Source: an uncultured Oscillospiraceae bacterium
GTDB taxonomy: Bacteria; Bacillota; Clostridia; Oscillospirales; Ruminococcaceae
NCBI GenBank assembly: GCA_910577365.1
Contig: CAJTMU010000073.1
Span: forward strand, 1 to 11,795
Length of the DNA: 11,795 nt
Direction: 5' to 3'
Positions 1 to 7,156 of the stretch are shown here, in pieces. The notes under the pieces are model-generated. The model worked only from the letters and a program-made list of their open reading frames with translations, did not search any database and was not told the DNA's origin. Each line of letters begins with the position of its first letter. The stretch's first letter is position 1. Both the position numbers and the translations under genes were made by a program.

Positions 1-92
1 GCGGCTTTCAGCGCCTTTGATACACATTTGCGGAAAGTTGAACTATGTTTTCTGCATATTCAATAGCTTTATTTTGCGTGATATAAAACTGA

Positions 93-371
93 TCAGTTTG
101 TTTCCTCGCTGTCAAGATCGGCATAGGCTTCCATCAGCTTCTGAAGCGCTTCGTCATTAGCGTCACCGCCGTTTTCCCGCAGCATGTCAAAAACCAGTTT
201 GAATACCTTTGCCAGTTTTTCAAGGTCCTTTTCAGCAAGCGCCGTTACAAGTTCCTCGTCCGTAAGCTTTTTGGTGAACAGCTCTCCGAACTCAATAAAG
301 CTTTTGTTATGATCCTCAAAAAACTGCTCAGCCGTAATTTTTTTTACAGCGTTTTTTATCTTTTCTGTCAT
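93..371 (-). CDS. Small acidic hypothetical protein, 92 aa
   Basis: I do not recognise this protein. It is 92 residues, highly charged and probably all helical. The N-terminus is basic (MTEKIKNAVKKI) and the C-terminus acidic (ends DLDSEETN). It has no cysteine, no signal peptide and no membrane segment, so it is probably cytoplasmic. The ATG at 369-371 is chosen because GGAGGTC lies about six bases upstream (plus-strand 378-384) and the frame is intact. The gene is transcribed away from the sigma-factor operon, and their starts are about 340 bases apart. A 14-base perfect palindrome (86-99) is centred on its stop codon. A possible minus-strand promoter, TTTGCA-16-TATGAT, can be read between about 430 and 460 but is weak. 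Composition and start signal make a real gene likely; the function is unknown. Confidence 0.7.
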   Translation of the reverse strand: MTEKIKNAVKKITAEQFFEDHNKSFIEFGELFTKKLTDEELVTALAEKDLEKLAKVFKLVFDMLRENGGDANDEALQKLMEAYADLDSEETN

Positions 372-398
372 TAATATGACCTCCGATCGTTGTCTGTC

Positions 399-416
399 GG
401 GGAAGCTTCATTCCCC
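399..416. other. Short hairpin in the 5' leader of the small minus-strand gene
   Basis: GGGGAA, a six-base loop, then TTCCCC form a six-pair stem about 28 bases upstream of the minus-strand start codon. It would lie in the leader RNA of the 92-aa gene. There is no adjoining T-run in either direction that would make it a clear terminator. Its role is unknown. Confidence 0.35.
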
Positions 417-469
417 TTCCGCTATTGTAAATCATACACAACTGTAATTGTCTGCAAATCTTTTTTGGC

Positions 470-498
470 TTGACAGGAACCCCCAAAAAAGATATAAT
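470..498 (+). promoter_or_regulatory. Consensus sigma-A promoter upstream of the ECF operon
   Basis: A perfect TTGACA (470-475) and a perfect TATAAT (493-498) are separated by 17 bases. Transcription would start near 505 and run toward the sigma-factor gene, leaving an AT-rich leader of about 200 bases before the ATG at 709. I found no ORF or clear terminator in that leader. It could supply basal transcription of the sigma operon or produce a small RNA. A perfect-consensus promoter is unusual as the only promoter for an ECF operon, which are usually autoregulated. Confidence 0.75.
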
Positions 499-657
499 GG
501 GATAAGGAAAATCAGCCTTTTGCGATTAGAAATTAGATTTTATATTTTGATATCCTATAAAAGAATTATTTTAGATTTTTAGCACCGGAGAATTGTTGAC
601 ACACTATAAATTTCGTATCAAATTAAAAACCCGATTTTAAAACTTTTTTCAAAATAT

Positions 658-684
658 TGTAACCTTTTCTTATAAATTTTGTCT
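658..684 (+). promoter_or_regulatory. Possible ECF-type autoregulatory promoter
   Basis: TGTAAC (658-663) followed after 17 bases by GTCT (681-684) resembles the AAC ... CGTC/GTC pattern of ECF promoters. Transcription would begin near 690, just ahead of the AAGGGGGAG ribosome binding site (about 694-702) and the ATG at 709, giving a very short leader. Autoregulation is common among ECF factors, and the position fits. The match is short and the region is AT-rich, so this remains a guess. Confidence 0.3.
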
Positions 685-708
685 TAATCTAATAAGGGGG
701 AGAATCTT

Positions 709-1254
709 ATGCAGGACAGCAGCATTATCGAGCTTTTTAACCGTCGTTCGGAGCAGGCGCTCTCCGAAATGCAGAAAAAATACGGCAAGCTATGCAGTCA
801 AATTGCTTATAACATTCTTAACAACAAAGAAGATGCCGAGGAGGCGGTAAATATGGCATATGAGAAGGTATGGGAGGCGATCCCGCCCGCACAGCCTAAA
901 TCTCTGTGCGGTTATCTGTGCGCCACGGTGCGCAATACGGCTTTAAACAGCTCAGACAAGATACGCAGACACCCCTGTGAAAGCTTTTATGACGAGCTGG
1001 GGGAGATTATTCCCGACAGCAGGACCGTTGAAACTGAGTTCGACAGCAATCAGATCGGTTTATACATAAACACATTTTTGGGAAAAATTAAGAAAAAGAG
1101 CAGACAAATTTTTGTGGCACGATACTACTACAACATGTCGGTAAGCGATATAGCCAGAGCGTTGGGAACAAGCGAGTCCGCTGTTAAAACTCAGCTTTCC
1201 CGCACCCGTGCCAAACTTAGGACCTATCTTGAGGAAAGGGGTGTTGAGGTATGA
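709..1254 (+). CDS. ECF-type RNA polymerase sigma factor
   Basis: This 181-residue protein is a sigma-70 family factor of the extracytoplasmic-function class. It redirects RNA polymerase to a stress or envelope regulon. Region 2 covers about residues 8-80: the segment around NNKEDAEEAVNMAYEKVWEA matches the core-binding and -10 recognition helices, followed by the typical aromatic/arginine-rich GYLCATVRNTAL. Region 4 covers about 122-178, with a helix-turn-helix (SVSDIARALGTSESAVKTQL) and the RTRAKLRTYL tail. There is no region 1.1 or 3, as expected for the class. The ATG follows AAGGGGGAG. Its stop overlaps the next gene's start in ATGA, indicating translational coupling with the membrane protein downstream, the usual anti-sigma position. 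The regulon and the signal cannot be told from sequence. Confidence 0.93.
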   Translation: MQDSSIIELFNRRSEQALSEMQKKYGKLCSQIAYNILNNKEDAEEAVNMAYEKVWEAIPPAQPKSLCGYLCATVRNTALNSSDKIRRHPCESFYDELGEIIPDSRTVETEFDSNQIGLYINTFLGKIKKKSRQIFVARYYYNMSVSDIARALGTSESAVKTQLSRTRAKLRTYLEERGVEV

Positions 1255-4200
1255 GTTATCAGAGCAAGAAGCTGTGGGACGAAGTTCTTGATAAAATTGA
1301 CCATAAATACGCGAACGAGGCGGCAGAGCTGTTTGGCAGGGAACTCAGCGTCTCGGAGGAGGACAACGAATACGGCGTGCTTGTGCCCATAGAGGCAAAA
1401 AAGCTTCCGCTGATACAGAGCAAAAGGCGATTTATCGGCAGCATAGCAGGATTTGTGGCTGCCGCGGCAGTGCTGGCGCTTTCGGTTGGCGCGGCGGTAA
1501 GGTATGTGAAAAAAGACAGCATCATTCAGTCCGGTCCTAAAGACAGCTCCGTGTCGGATGAAAATCCTATCACCATAAATGAAAATTTATTTGCAGATAT
1601 TATGATTCCCGTTGATCCCGCGCTTTACTCGGAGGACTACTCCATATATGAGGAATATTTCTGCGGAAGATGGAAGCAATCCGCCGGAATGATGGAGTAT
1701 TATAATTCCCGCAATAAGGCTTACAATATAGGCTACGCCCCCTCGGATAGCTGTCTTTTCTCTAATAAAACATATTGGTTGAACGAGAGTATAGGGTTTT
1801 ATGAGGACGGGCAAGGTGCTTATATGGCGGATTTCAGCTATCGGGAAGACGGCGGGGTATCGAACGCGGAAATTGTTTATTCTCCCGTGGGGGATTCCGA
1901 TACGCTTTATTTATATACTGTCAGCTATGCAGGGGACAGAGAACCGATACAAAATCCTGACAAGATATTTATTCGTGACGGAGAATATGCTGAGGAAAAT
2001 CTTGGCGCACTTAATTATCTCGGAGTTCGCAAGCTCTGCGGTGAGATGGGTATCGATCTGGAGCTGCTATACAAATCTATGCGGTATGACAATGACGGGC
2101 TGCGCCTTGTGCATCAGGATGGGGCGTCAATATTGGCAAGTGATGGCGTTATTTTAAACTATCTCGGCGAAGACAGGCTGGAATTTGCTGTAAAGTGTGC
2201 TGTCGTCGGCAATGAGACTACGTTTTACAATGTTTCCGTTACAAAGGAAAACGGCGAATGGGGCGGACCCGTTCTCGCGGACTATACCGAAGCGCCAGTT
2301 TTATTAGACAGGATTCCCGAAAATACCGAAGTGATAGACCGCGATATTTTGGAGGAATATTTCCTCGGAGAGTGGCGCAGGGACGGTCTGCTGAACGACA
2401 AGGACAGCAGTAGCACTTCCGATAATATGTCGTCGTTTGATAATATTGCGGTAATGTATTCCGACTTCGAGCGTGAGAGTGAAATTCCCGGATTTGTTTC
2501 GGTATTCCGCGGAGATGAGGGCGCTTTTGCATATACCGTCGACGGCGCGGTCTGCTTTGTTCCCGAGAACGACAGGCAGCTGATGTATCTCTTTGCCGAC
2601 GGTGACCCGCTCAGTTTTACAGTTTACCGTCTCAGCCGCTGCGCGACCGCGGAAAACCGCGACATTTACGGCATTCTTACGGTACTTGGCAGGGAAAAGC
2701 TGTTTGACACGCTTGGCAGCGAATTTGCGGATACGTATTATAACTGGATGGAATCTAACTCCAGCACTAATGTAAACGGAGATATCTGGGGACTGGATTT
2801 TGACAATGAACCCGAGTTTCTCTGCGTGGAGGAGCTTAGCTCAGACAGTGTGTCGCTTGTGCATAAATATTTTGAAAAGGCGGGTGAGCGAAAAGCCTCT
2901 CTGGTAAGCGTTTTTGAGAAAACTGACGATTCGTGGGAGTACGTTGAGACATATTATGATGTCGGCTTTGACTATACCGTGTTTGAAAACGACGGTGACA
3001 ACATCGAACAGAGCAATGCGCTCACGATATATGAGGACATATTTTTCGGCGAGTGGCAGTGCGCGAACGCGGGAGCATTCGACGGCAATATAGTTATGAG
3101 CTATTCTGAGGAGGTATTCGGAACGAGGCTGCCGTATAAGGGACATGACGGATATTATATGAGCCGTCTCAACGGCGGAGCGTTTGAGATGTTCTTTATC
3201 CCTCTTGCCGATATAAATTCCATGTATTATTACAGCGAGGGAACATTCCTGTTTGACGACAGCGGCAATATCACCACTTTGAAACGCGATTATTCCCAAA
3301 AGTTTGTCAAAACATCGAAGCAGCTTGACAAGGAGCTGCGCGATATGATGCCGCTGAGTCGGACCTTCGGACGATATAAGCTGTTTAATTTTGCTGACGG
3401 AAATTTCGAGGAACTGTTTGATGATATAGTGTTTTCTGAGGATATCGTACTTGATAAAAACGGCGTCTCATGGAAGTCGGGAATTTATCAGGGATATCTT
3501 GGCAGCGGAAATTTCAATCCGGTGCTCATAAGTCTTGCGGAAGACCGCATTATAATCAGCCAGACGTTTTATCAACCACAGCCAGAAGGCGTTACGAATT
3601 ATGATCATGATTCGACGTTTGAGAACGGAAAGCTGAAAAACTTTATAATCTCATTTACAAAGCAGGACGGCGTATGGACGGGTGAGATATCCGACGCGGG
3701 CGAAGCGGTCGAAGCCGTCATCGGCTTTGATATGGACATGAGTATTTTCCCTAACTTCTTCGGTGTATGGGGCGACGGTGAGGTCAGCTATACGCTGGAC
3801 TACTACCGCGATTTCTGTGAGGCTGAAACAAGCTGGATATCGGGCTTTGCGGAGACCGATTCCATGTGGCTTATGAAGGTGCACCGCGTAGACAGGGGGC
3901 ACAGCGACGTTATACCTATAAAATCCGGCGACGCGGTATATGTAATAGAAAAAACCGACCCCGACACGGTTAAAGTCTACACGTACGCGGACGCGCTGCC
4001 CGAGGGTGAGCCGCTCAGAACATTTACCAGAACGGAGAAGCTCGACACGGCGTTTCCAAACAGGGGTTACATATCTATTTATGGACTGTATGCTCTGATG
4101 GACATTATAGGTGACAGCGGCTTTGAATCGGTGATAAGGGAGTACTGCTTTACGGGCTCGGTGACCGCGCCCGACGGTAGGAGTCTTAGCGCCGACCCGA

Positions 4201-5357
4201 GCGAGATATCCAAATCCGAATATGTTATTCTGGAAAAAAACAGCGGAAAGGTCAAGCTCGCCACCACATTCTATGACAACAAAGCTTACGACTATGTTGT
4301 TACCTTTATAAACGAATACGGCGTGAACGGCGGCAACAACTGGCATATGAGCGCCTATGAGCCTGCGATATACGGGCTGGCGGACGCGGAAAAGATACCG
4401 CTTGACAACGGCAGCTACTACGCATTCAACGACGAGCACGACGGCACGCACCTGTATTTCTTTGACAGCTCAGACAGCATAATCTACGAGCTGGACGAAA
4501 ACGCGGACGGCGCGGTGTACGCGCTTAACGGAAACGATCTGTTCGTTCTGAAGCCCGTCGACGAGGAGTGCGTACTCACAAGGTATCTCGGCGGAAAATA
4601 CGGCGGAGGCTGCGTGCCCGCGACATTTATGGAATATCCCGAAATAAGTGAGCTTGGGGTGATGATACCCGAATCTCTTGAATTTAAGGGAGATTATCTG
4701 CTTGCGGGCTTCAAAAGCGGAGAAACGCGGTATTACTCCGTCTGTCTGCCATATGAAGCGGATATCGTGGTATTGCTTGAAACGGACAGCCTTGAGATAG
4801 CTTCAAACGGCTTTTCCGTTGGCAAGGGCGAGAACGTCAAGTTTTACGATGTCGAGGGGGACAGTCTTGAATGTGTTCTGCCGCTGCTCAGGCTGCGGGC
4901 GTCGCAGGCTTGGTGTGCGCTTGCCATGGGCACGGACGTGTTCGACCCCGCAATAAACCAGGACTTTTCTTTGGAAAAGGACGGATTAATCTACTACCCC
5001 GCCTCCAATCCCCGCTTTTTAAGTTATTCCGATTTTGAGAAATATCTCAGGGGAGCGTTCACCGATGAGCTTGCCGCCGAAATGCTGGCTTCGACGAATG
5101 TTATCACGGATAACGACGGACACCTATACGCCATTGCGGGCGGACGCGGCAGCGATATAAGCATTGCCGATGTAAGGGAAAGTGAGCCGAAATTAATTGA
5201 CAAAAACACCGCGGAGATAATTGTTGAAGTTTATCGTTGGTCAAATATGTCAGAAGATAACTGGGTGATGGGAGAAGAACCCGACGAGATATATTCCCAC
5301 TATCTGGAGAAAACCGTTAATGGCTGGCGATTTTCGGATTTCCATGAGCCATATTGA
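1251..5357 (+). CDS. Giant membrane-anchored putative anti-sigma/sensor protein with repeated outside domain
   Basis: This 1368-residue protein is translationally coupled to the ECF sigma factor (ATGA overlap). Residues 1-60 are charged and probably cytoplasmic (LWDEVLDKIDHKYANEAAELF), ending in KRR. Residues 61-83 form one hydrophobic Ala/Val/Gly-rich helix. The remaining 1280 or so residues should lie outside. I see no HxxxCxxC zinc anti-sigma motif. The outside part holds four diverged repeats of about 230 residues, each opening with an aromatic/acidic stretch then F-x-G-x-W (W141, W375, W602, W840). A later motif of the form LGxxKL starts at 257, 479, 706 and 944; the last three lie exactly 104 residues after their Trp. 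The last 110 residues (YSDFEKYLRGAFTDELAAEM onward, ending NGWRFSDFHEPY) form a separate domain reminiscent of IseA-like domains; this is a recollection, not a tested match. An anti-sigma or envelope-sensing role is inferred from position and topology. It is far larger than usual anti-sigma factors. Confidence 0.85.
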   Translation: MSYQSKKLWDEVLDKIDHKYANEAAELFGRELSVSEEDNEYGVLVPIEAKKLPLIQSKRRFIGSIAGFVAAAAVLALSVGAAVRYVKKDSIIQSGPKDSSVSDENPITINENLFADIMIPVDPALYSEDYSIYEEYFCGRWKQSAGMMEYYNSRNKAYNIGYAPSDSCLFSNKTYWLNESIGFYEDGQGAYMADFSYREDGGVSNAEIVYSPVGDSDTLYLYTVSYAGDREPIQNPDKIFIRDGEYAEENLGALNYLGVRKLCGEMGIDLELLYKSMRYDNDGLRLVHQDGASILASDGVILNYLGEDRLEFAVKCAVVGNETTFYNVSVTKENGEWGGPVLADYTEAPVLLDRIPENTEVIDRDILEEYFLGEWRRDGLLNDKDSSSTSDNMSSFDNIAVMYSDFERESEIPGFVSVFRGDEGAFAYTVDGAVCFVPENDRQLMYLFADGDPLSFTVYRLSRCATAENRDIYGILTVLGREKLFDTLGSEFADTYYNWMESNSSTNVNGDIWGLDFDNEPEFLCVEELSSDSVSLVHKYFEKAGERKASLVSVFEKTDDSWEYVETYYDVGFDYTVFENDGDNIEQSNALTIYEDIFFGEWQCANAGAFDGNIVMSYSEEVFGTRLPYKGHDGYYMSRLNGGAFEMFFIPLADINSMYYYSEGTFLFDDSGNITTLKRDYSQKFVKTSKQLDKELRDMMPLSRTFGRYKLFNFADGNFEELFDDIVFSEDIVLDKNGVSWKSGIYQGYLGSGNFNPVLISLAEDRIIISQTFYQPQPEGVTNYDHDSTFENGKLKNFIISFTKQDGVWTGEISDAGEAVEAVIGFDMDMSIFPNFFGVWGDGEVSYTLDYYRDFCEAETSWISGFAETDSMWLMKVHRVDRGHSDVIPIKSGDAVYVIEKTDPDTVKVYTYADALPEGEPLRTFTRTEKLDTAFPNRGYISIYGLYALMDIIGDSGFESVIREYCFTGSVTAPDGRSLSADPSEISKSEYVILEKNSGKVKLATTFYDNKAYDYVVTFINEYGVNGGNNWHMSAYEPAIYGLADAEKIPLDNGSYYAFNDEHDGTHLYFFDSSDSIIYELDENADGAVYALNGNDLFVLKPVDEECVLTRYLGGKYGGGCVPATFMEYPEISELGVMIPESLEFKGDYLLAGFKSGETRYYSVCLPYEADIVVLLETDSLEIASNGFSVGKGENVKFYDVEGDSLECVLPLLRLRASQAWCALAMGTDVFDPAINQDFSLEKDGLIYYPASNPRFLSYSDFEKYLRGAFTDELAAEMLASTNVITDNDGHLYAIAGGRGSDISIADVRESEPKLIDKNTAEIIVEVYRWSNMSEDNWVMGEEPDEIYSHYLEKTVNGWRFSDFHEPY

Positions 5358-5401
5358 CGGCAAAATTTAAATGAATGTCTCTTTTAATTGACCTCCCATA
5401 G

Positions 5402-5443
5402 TTTTCGCCCCGATGTAAAATCGGGGCGAAAATTTTGTTTTTT
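5402..5443 (+). terminator. Rho-independent terminator of the sigma/anti-sigma operon
   Basis: A 13-pair stem (5402-5414 with 5420-5432) built on CGCCCCGAT/ATCGGGGCG has a five-base loop GTAAA and is followed by TTTTGTTTTTTA. It lies 44 bases after the stop of the 1368-aa gene and before the galE promoter, so it separates the two transcription units. Confidence 0.92.
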
Positions 5444-5457
5444 AATAAATAAACCGA

Positions 5458-5486
5458 TTGACAAAAGCACAAAACAGTAGTATAAT
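5458..5486 (+). promoter_or_regulatory. Consensus sigma-A promoter of galE
   Basis: A perfect TTGACA (5458-5463) and a perfect TATAAT (5481-5486) are spaced by 17 bases. Transcription would start near 5493, giving a leader of about 28 bases that contains the GGAGGG ribosome binding site (5508-5513). A longer reading of the galE frame would begin at a TTG inside this -35 box, which rules out that upstream start. Confidence 0.88.
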
Positions 5487-5520
5487 AAATGTATATTTTT
5501 TATGTACGGAGGGTTTTGTT

Positions 5521-6534
5521 ATGGCTATTTTAGTTACGGGCGGAGCGGGTTTTATCGGCTCTCACACCTGCGTTGAGCTGCTTAACGCAGGAGAAGAAAT
5601 CGTTGTAATGGACAACTTCTACAACTCCAACACCCGCGCTCTCGACGGTATTAAAGAGATTACGGGAAAGGATTTTAAATTTTACGAGGACGATATGCTG
5701 GATATGCCCGCCATAGACAGAATCTTTGCGGACAATGATATCGAGCAGGTCATTCACTTCGCGGGCTACAAGTGCGTTCCCGAGAGCGTGGAAAAGCCGC
5801 TTGTGTACTACTCCAACAATCTTCGCGGCACGTTCAATATACTTGAGACAATGAAAAAATACGGCTGCACTAAATTCGTGTTCAGTTCCTCGGCTACGGT
5901 GTATGGCATTCCGGAAAGCGTTCCCGTTAAGGAGGACTTTCCGCTGTCAGCGATAAACCCCTACGGCAGCACAAAGCTCATTATAGAAAATCTTTGCCGC
6001 GAGATGTACGCGGCGGACAGCTCGTGGACTATGATACTTCTGCGCTACTTCAATCCCGTGGGCGCTCATAAGAGCGGCAAAATAGGCGAAGATCCCAACG
6101 GCATACCCAACAACCTTATGCCGATAGTTCTCGATAAGGCGGCGGGCAAGCGCGAGGTGCTTCAGGTGGCGGGCAACGACTATCCCACACCCGACGGAAG
6201 CTGCGTAAGAGACTATATACACGTTGTCGACCTCGCAAAGGGTCATGTGGCGGCTGTTAGAAAGGCGCGCTCTATGAACGGCGGCTGCCCCGCCTACAAC
6301 CTCGGAACAGGCAAGGGCTATTCGGTTATTGAAATTCTTGACGCGTTCCAGAAGGTAAACGGTATTGACCTTGGATATACTATTGGTCCGCGCCGCGCGG
6401 GTGATGCAGCAACCACCTACTCCGACCCATCGCTTGCCGAAAAGGAGCTTGGCTGGAAAGCGGAACTCGGCATTGAGGATATGTGCAAGGACGCATGGAA
6501 TTTCAGAAAAATACGCGAAGACGAAAACAAATAA
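5521..6534 (+). CDS. galE: UDP-glucose 4-epimerase
   Basis: This 337-residue cytoplasmic enzyme interconverts UDP-glucose and UDP-galactose with bound NAD, for galactose use and for supply of UDP-galactose to surface glycans. It is a full-length extended short-chain dehydrogenase. The NAD-binding glycine motif TGGAGFIGS spans residues 6-14. The serine cluster FSSSATVYG (121-129) and the YxxxK pair (Y148, K152, in NPYGSTK) supply the catalytic residues. RYFNPVGAH and the later GDGSCVRDYIHVVDLA-like segment (here PDGSCVRDYIHVVDLAKGH) are typical of GalE. The ATG at 5521 is chosen because it starts directly at the nucleotide-binding strand and has GGAGGG seven bases upstream. It has its own promoter and terminator and no other galactose genes nearby, so a constitutive housekeeping role is likely. 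Epimerases of the same fold acting on other UDP-sugars are the main alternative. Confidence 0.95.
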   Translation: MAILVTGGAGFIGSHTCVELLNAGEEIVVMDNFYNSNTRALDGIKEITGKDFKFYEDDMLDMPAIDRIFADNDIEQVIHFAGYKCVPESVEKPLVYYSNNLRGTFNILETMKKYGCTKFVFSSSATVYGIPESVPVKEDFPLSAINPYGSTKLIIENLCREMYAADSSWTMILLRYFNPVGAHKSGKIGEDPNGIPNNLMPIVLDKAAGKREVLQVAGNDYPTPDGSCVRDYIHVVDLAKGHVAAVRKARSMNGGCPAYNLGTGKGYSVIEILDAFQKVNGIDLGYTIGPRRAGDAATTYSDPSLAEKELGWKAELGIEDMCKDAWNFRKIREDENK

Positions 6535-6538
6535 TTTT

Positions 6539-6563
6539 AAGCCGCCCGATTAAGGGCGGCTTT
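6539..6563 (+). terminator. galE terminator hairpin (first copy of a 24-base repeat)
   Basis: A nine-pair stem AAGCCGCCC / GGGCGGCTT with loop GATTAA lies four bases after the galE stop. The T-run after it is short (TTTA), so it may be a modest terminator. The 24 bases 6539-6562 recur exactly at 6730-6753. Confidence 0.75.
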
Positions 6564-6603
6564 AGCTTGCAGAAAAAGTTATCGCAACGCAATGTTGACG
6601 CAG

Positions 6604-6683
6604 GAAATTTTTCGCGAGAGCCTGAATGTACAACACGCAGCGAAGCGAAGTGTTGTACATTCAGGCGGGTCACGGAAAATTTC
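6604..6683 (+). repeat. Palindromic element, copy 1 (constant-loop family)
   Basis: An 80-base imperfect palindrome lies between the convergent galE and HxlR-family genes. The ends pair over 11 positions (6604-6614 with 6673-6683; GAAATTTTTCG against CGGAAAATTTC, with one T-G wobble). Inside is a perfect 17-pair hairpin (6620-6636 with 6650-6666) whose 13-base loop contains GCAGCGAAGC (6637-6646). The loop and the AT-rich ends recur in the copies near 7851 and 11472, but the stem sequence is different. The layout suggests a small non-autonomous mobile or REP-like element. No coding capacity. Confidence 0.75.
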
Positions 6684-6695
6684 AAATTAAAATAA

Positions 6696-6731
6696 TTCAG
6701 CTTAGATACAGCACTTTATATATAAGCTGAA
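6696..6731. other. Inverted repeat overlapping the second terminator copy
   Basis: TTCAGCTTA (6696-6704) and TAAGCTGAA (6723-6731) are exact nine-base inverted repeats around an AT-rich 18-base centre. The right arm overlaps the first two bases of the second terminator hairpin, so the two structures compete. On the minus strand it follows the HxlR-family gene terminator. Function unknown. Confidence 0.45.
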
Positions 6732-6753
6732 GCCGCCCGATTAAGGGCGGCTT
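6730..6753 (-). terminator. Terminator hairpin of the HxlR-family gene (second copy of the 24-base repeat)
   Basis: The same nine-pair GCCGCCC/GGGCGGC hairpin as at 6539 occurs seven bases beyond the stop codon of the minus-strand regulator. Read on the minus strand it lacks a strong T-run (it continues CAGCTTATATATAAAG), so termination efficiency is uncertain. It could also act as a backstop for galE transcription. Confidence 0.6.
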
Positions 6754-6760
6754 GTTGCTT

Positions 6761-7096
6761 TCAGCGCCTTTCCTGCAAATAGTTTTTTCCCCAGTCGCAC
6801 ATTGCTTGAAGCACAGGGACGATGGTCACGCCCGCGGCGCTTAAATTATACTCCACCTTTGGAGGGACAACAGGATATACAGTTCTTGTGATAAGCCCGT
6901 CGCTTTCCAAATCGCGGAGCTGCTGTGCAAGCATTTTTTCGGTTATTTTCGGCATAAGCCGCTTGAACTCTCCAAAGCGCTTTGTTCCTCCAGATAAATG
7001 CCATAAAATAACCGCCTTGTATTTGCCGCCGATAAGGTCAACAGTCGCTTCAACAGGGCAGTAATAGCTGTTTGGGCTGTTTGGGCATTTTGCCAT
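6761..7096 (-). CDS. HxlR/DUF24-family winged-helix regulator, probably redox-sensing
   Basis: This 111-residue protein is a full-length member of the HxlR (MarR/DUF24) family of dimeric repressors or activators that often sense quinones, diamide or hypochlorite through cysteine. The family signature CPVEATVDLIGGKYKAVILW (residues 13-32) is followed by the winged-helix body: FGEFKRLMPKITEKMLAQQL is the recognition region and VEYNLSAAG is the wing exit. Cysteines are at 4, 13 and 100. C13 and C100 lie close to the positions used for sensing in the Bacillus regulators HypR and YodB. The start has AAAGGAG seven bases upstream. The gene is divergent from a nitroreductase, the same pairing seen for YodB/HypR targets, and an operator-like palindrome lies between. 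A redox-switch role is inference; the family call is firm. Confidence 0.92.
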   Translation of the reverse strand: MAKCPNSPNSYYCPVEATVDLIGGKYKAVILWHLSGGTKRFGEFKRLMPKITEKMLAQQLRDLESDGLITRTVYPVVPPKVEYNLSAAGVTIVPVLQAMCDWGKNYLQERR

Positions 7097-7125
7097 TTGT
7101 GTTCTCCTTTACTTACTTTTTGGGT

Positions 7126-7150
7126 AGTACATTACAAAAAAGTGCGTACT
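7126..7150. promoter_or_regulatory. Putative operator for the HxlR-family regulator
   Basis: AGTAC (7126-7130) and GTACT (7146-7150) form an exact inverted repeat with a 15-base centre. It lies in the 138-base gap between the divergent regulator and nitroreductase genes. It resembles the TACT/AGTA-type dyads bound by DUF24 regulators. The right arm meets the first base of the nitroreductase -35 box, and the left arm overlaps the probable -10 of the regulator gene, so one bound dimer could control both. A separate 10-base palindrome TAACCGGTTA (7186-7195) sits near the predicted nitroreductase start of transcription. Confidence 0.55.
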
Positions 7151-7156
7151 TGTTAA
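7129..7156 (-). promoter_or_regulatory. Possible promoter of the HxlR-family gene
   Basis: Read on the minus strand, TTAACA and TAATGT are spaced by 16 bases. The -35 is a good match and the -10 is poor. It lies wholly across the putative operator, which would fit autorepression. Confidence 0.35.

Noticed and set aside
3651..4451. 266-codon minus-strand frame inside the giant membrane protein gene
   Set aside because: It is a shadow of the coupled plus-strand gene, has no family features, and the plus-strand frame has clear topology and repeats here.
5458..5520. N-terminal extension of galE from a TTG at 5458
   Set aside because: That TTG is the first codon of a perfect -35 box and the extension spans the whole promoter and ribosome binding site. 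The ATG at 5521 begins directly at the NAD-binding strand.
6604..6683. Copy 1 palindrome considered as a plain bidirectional terminator
   Set aside because: It lacks a T-run after the 17-pair stem, dedicated terminators lie on both sides, and its loop and ends recur in two other intergenic elements.
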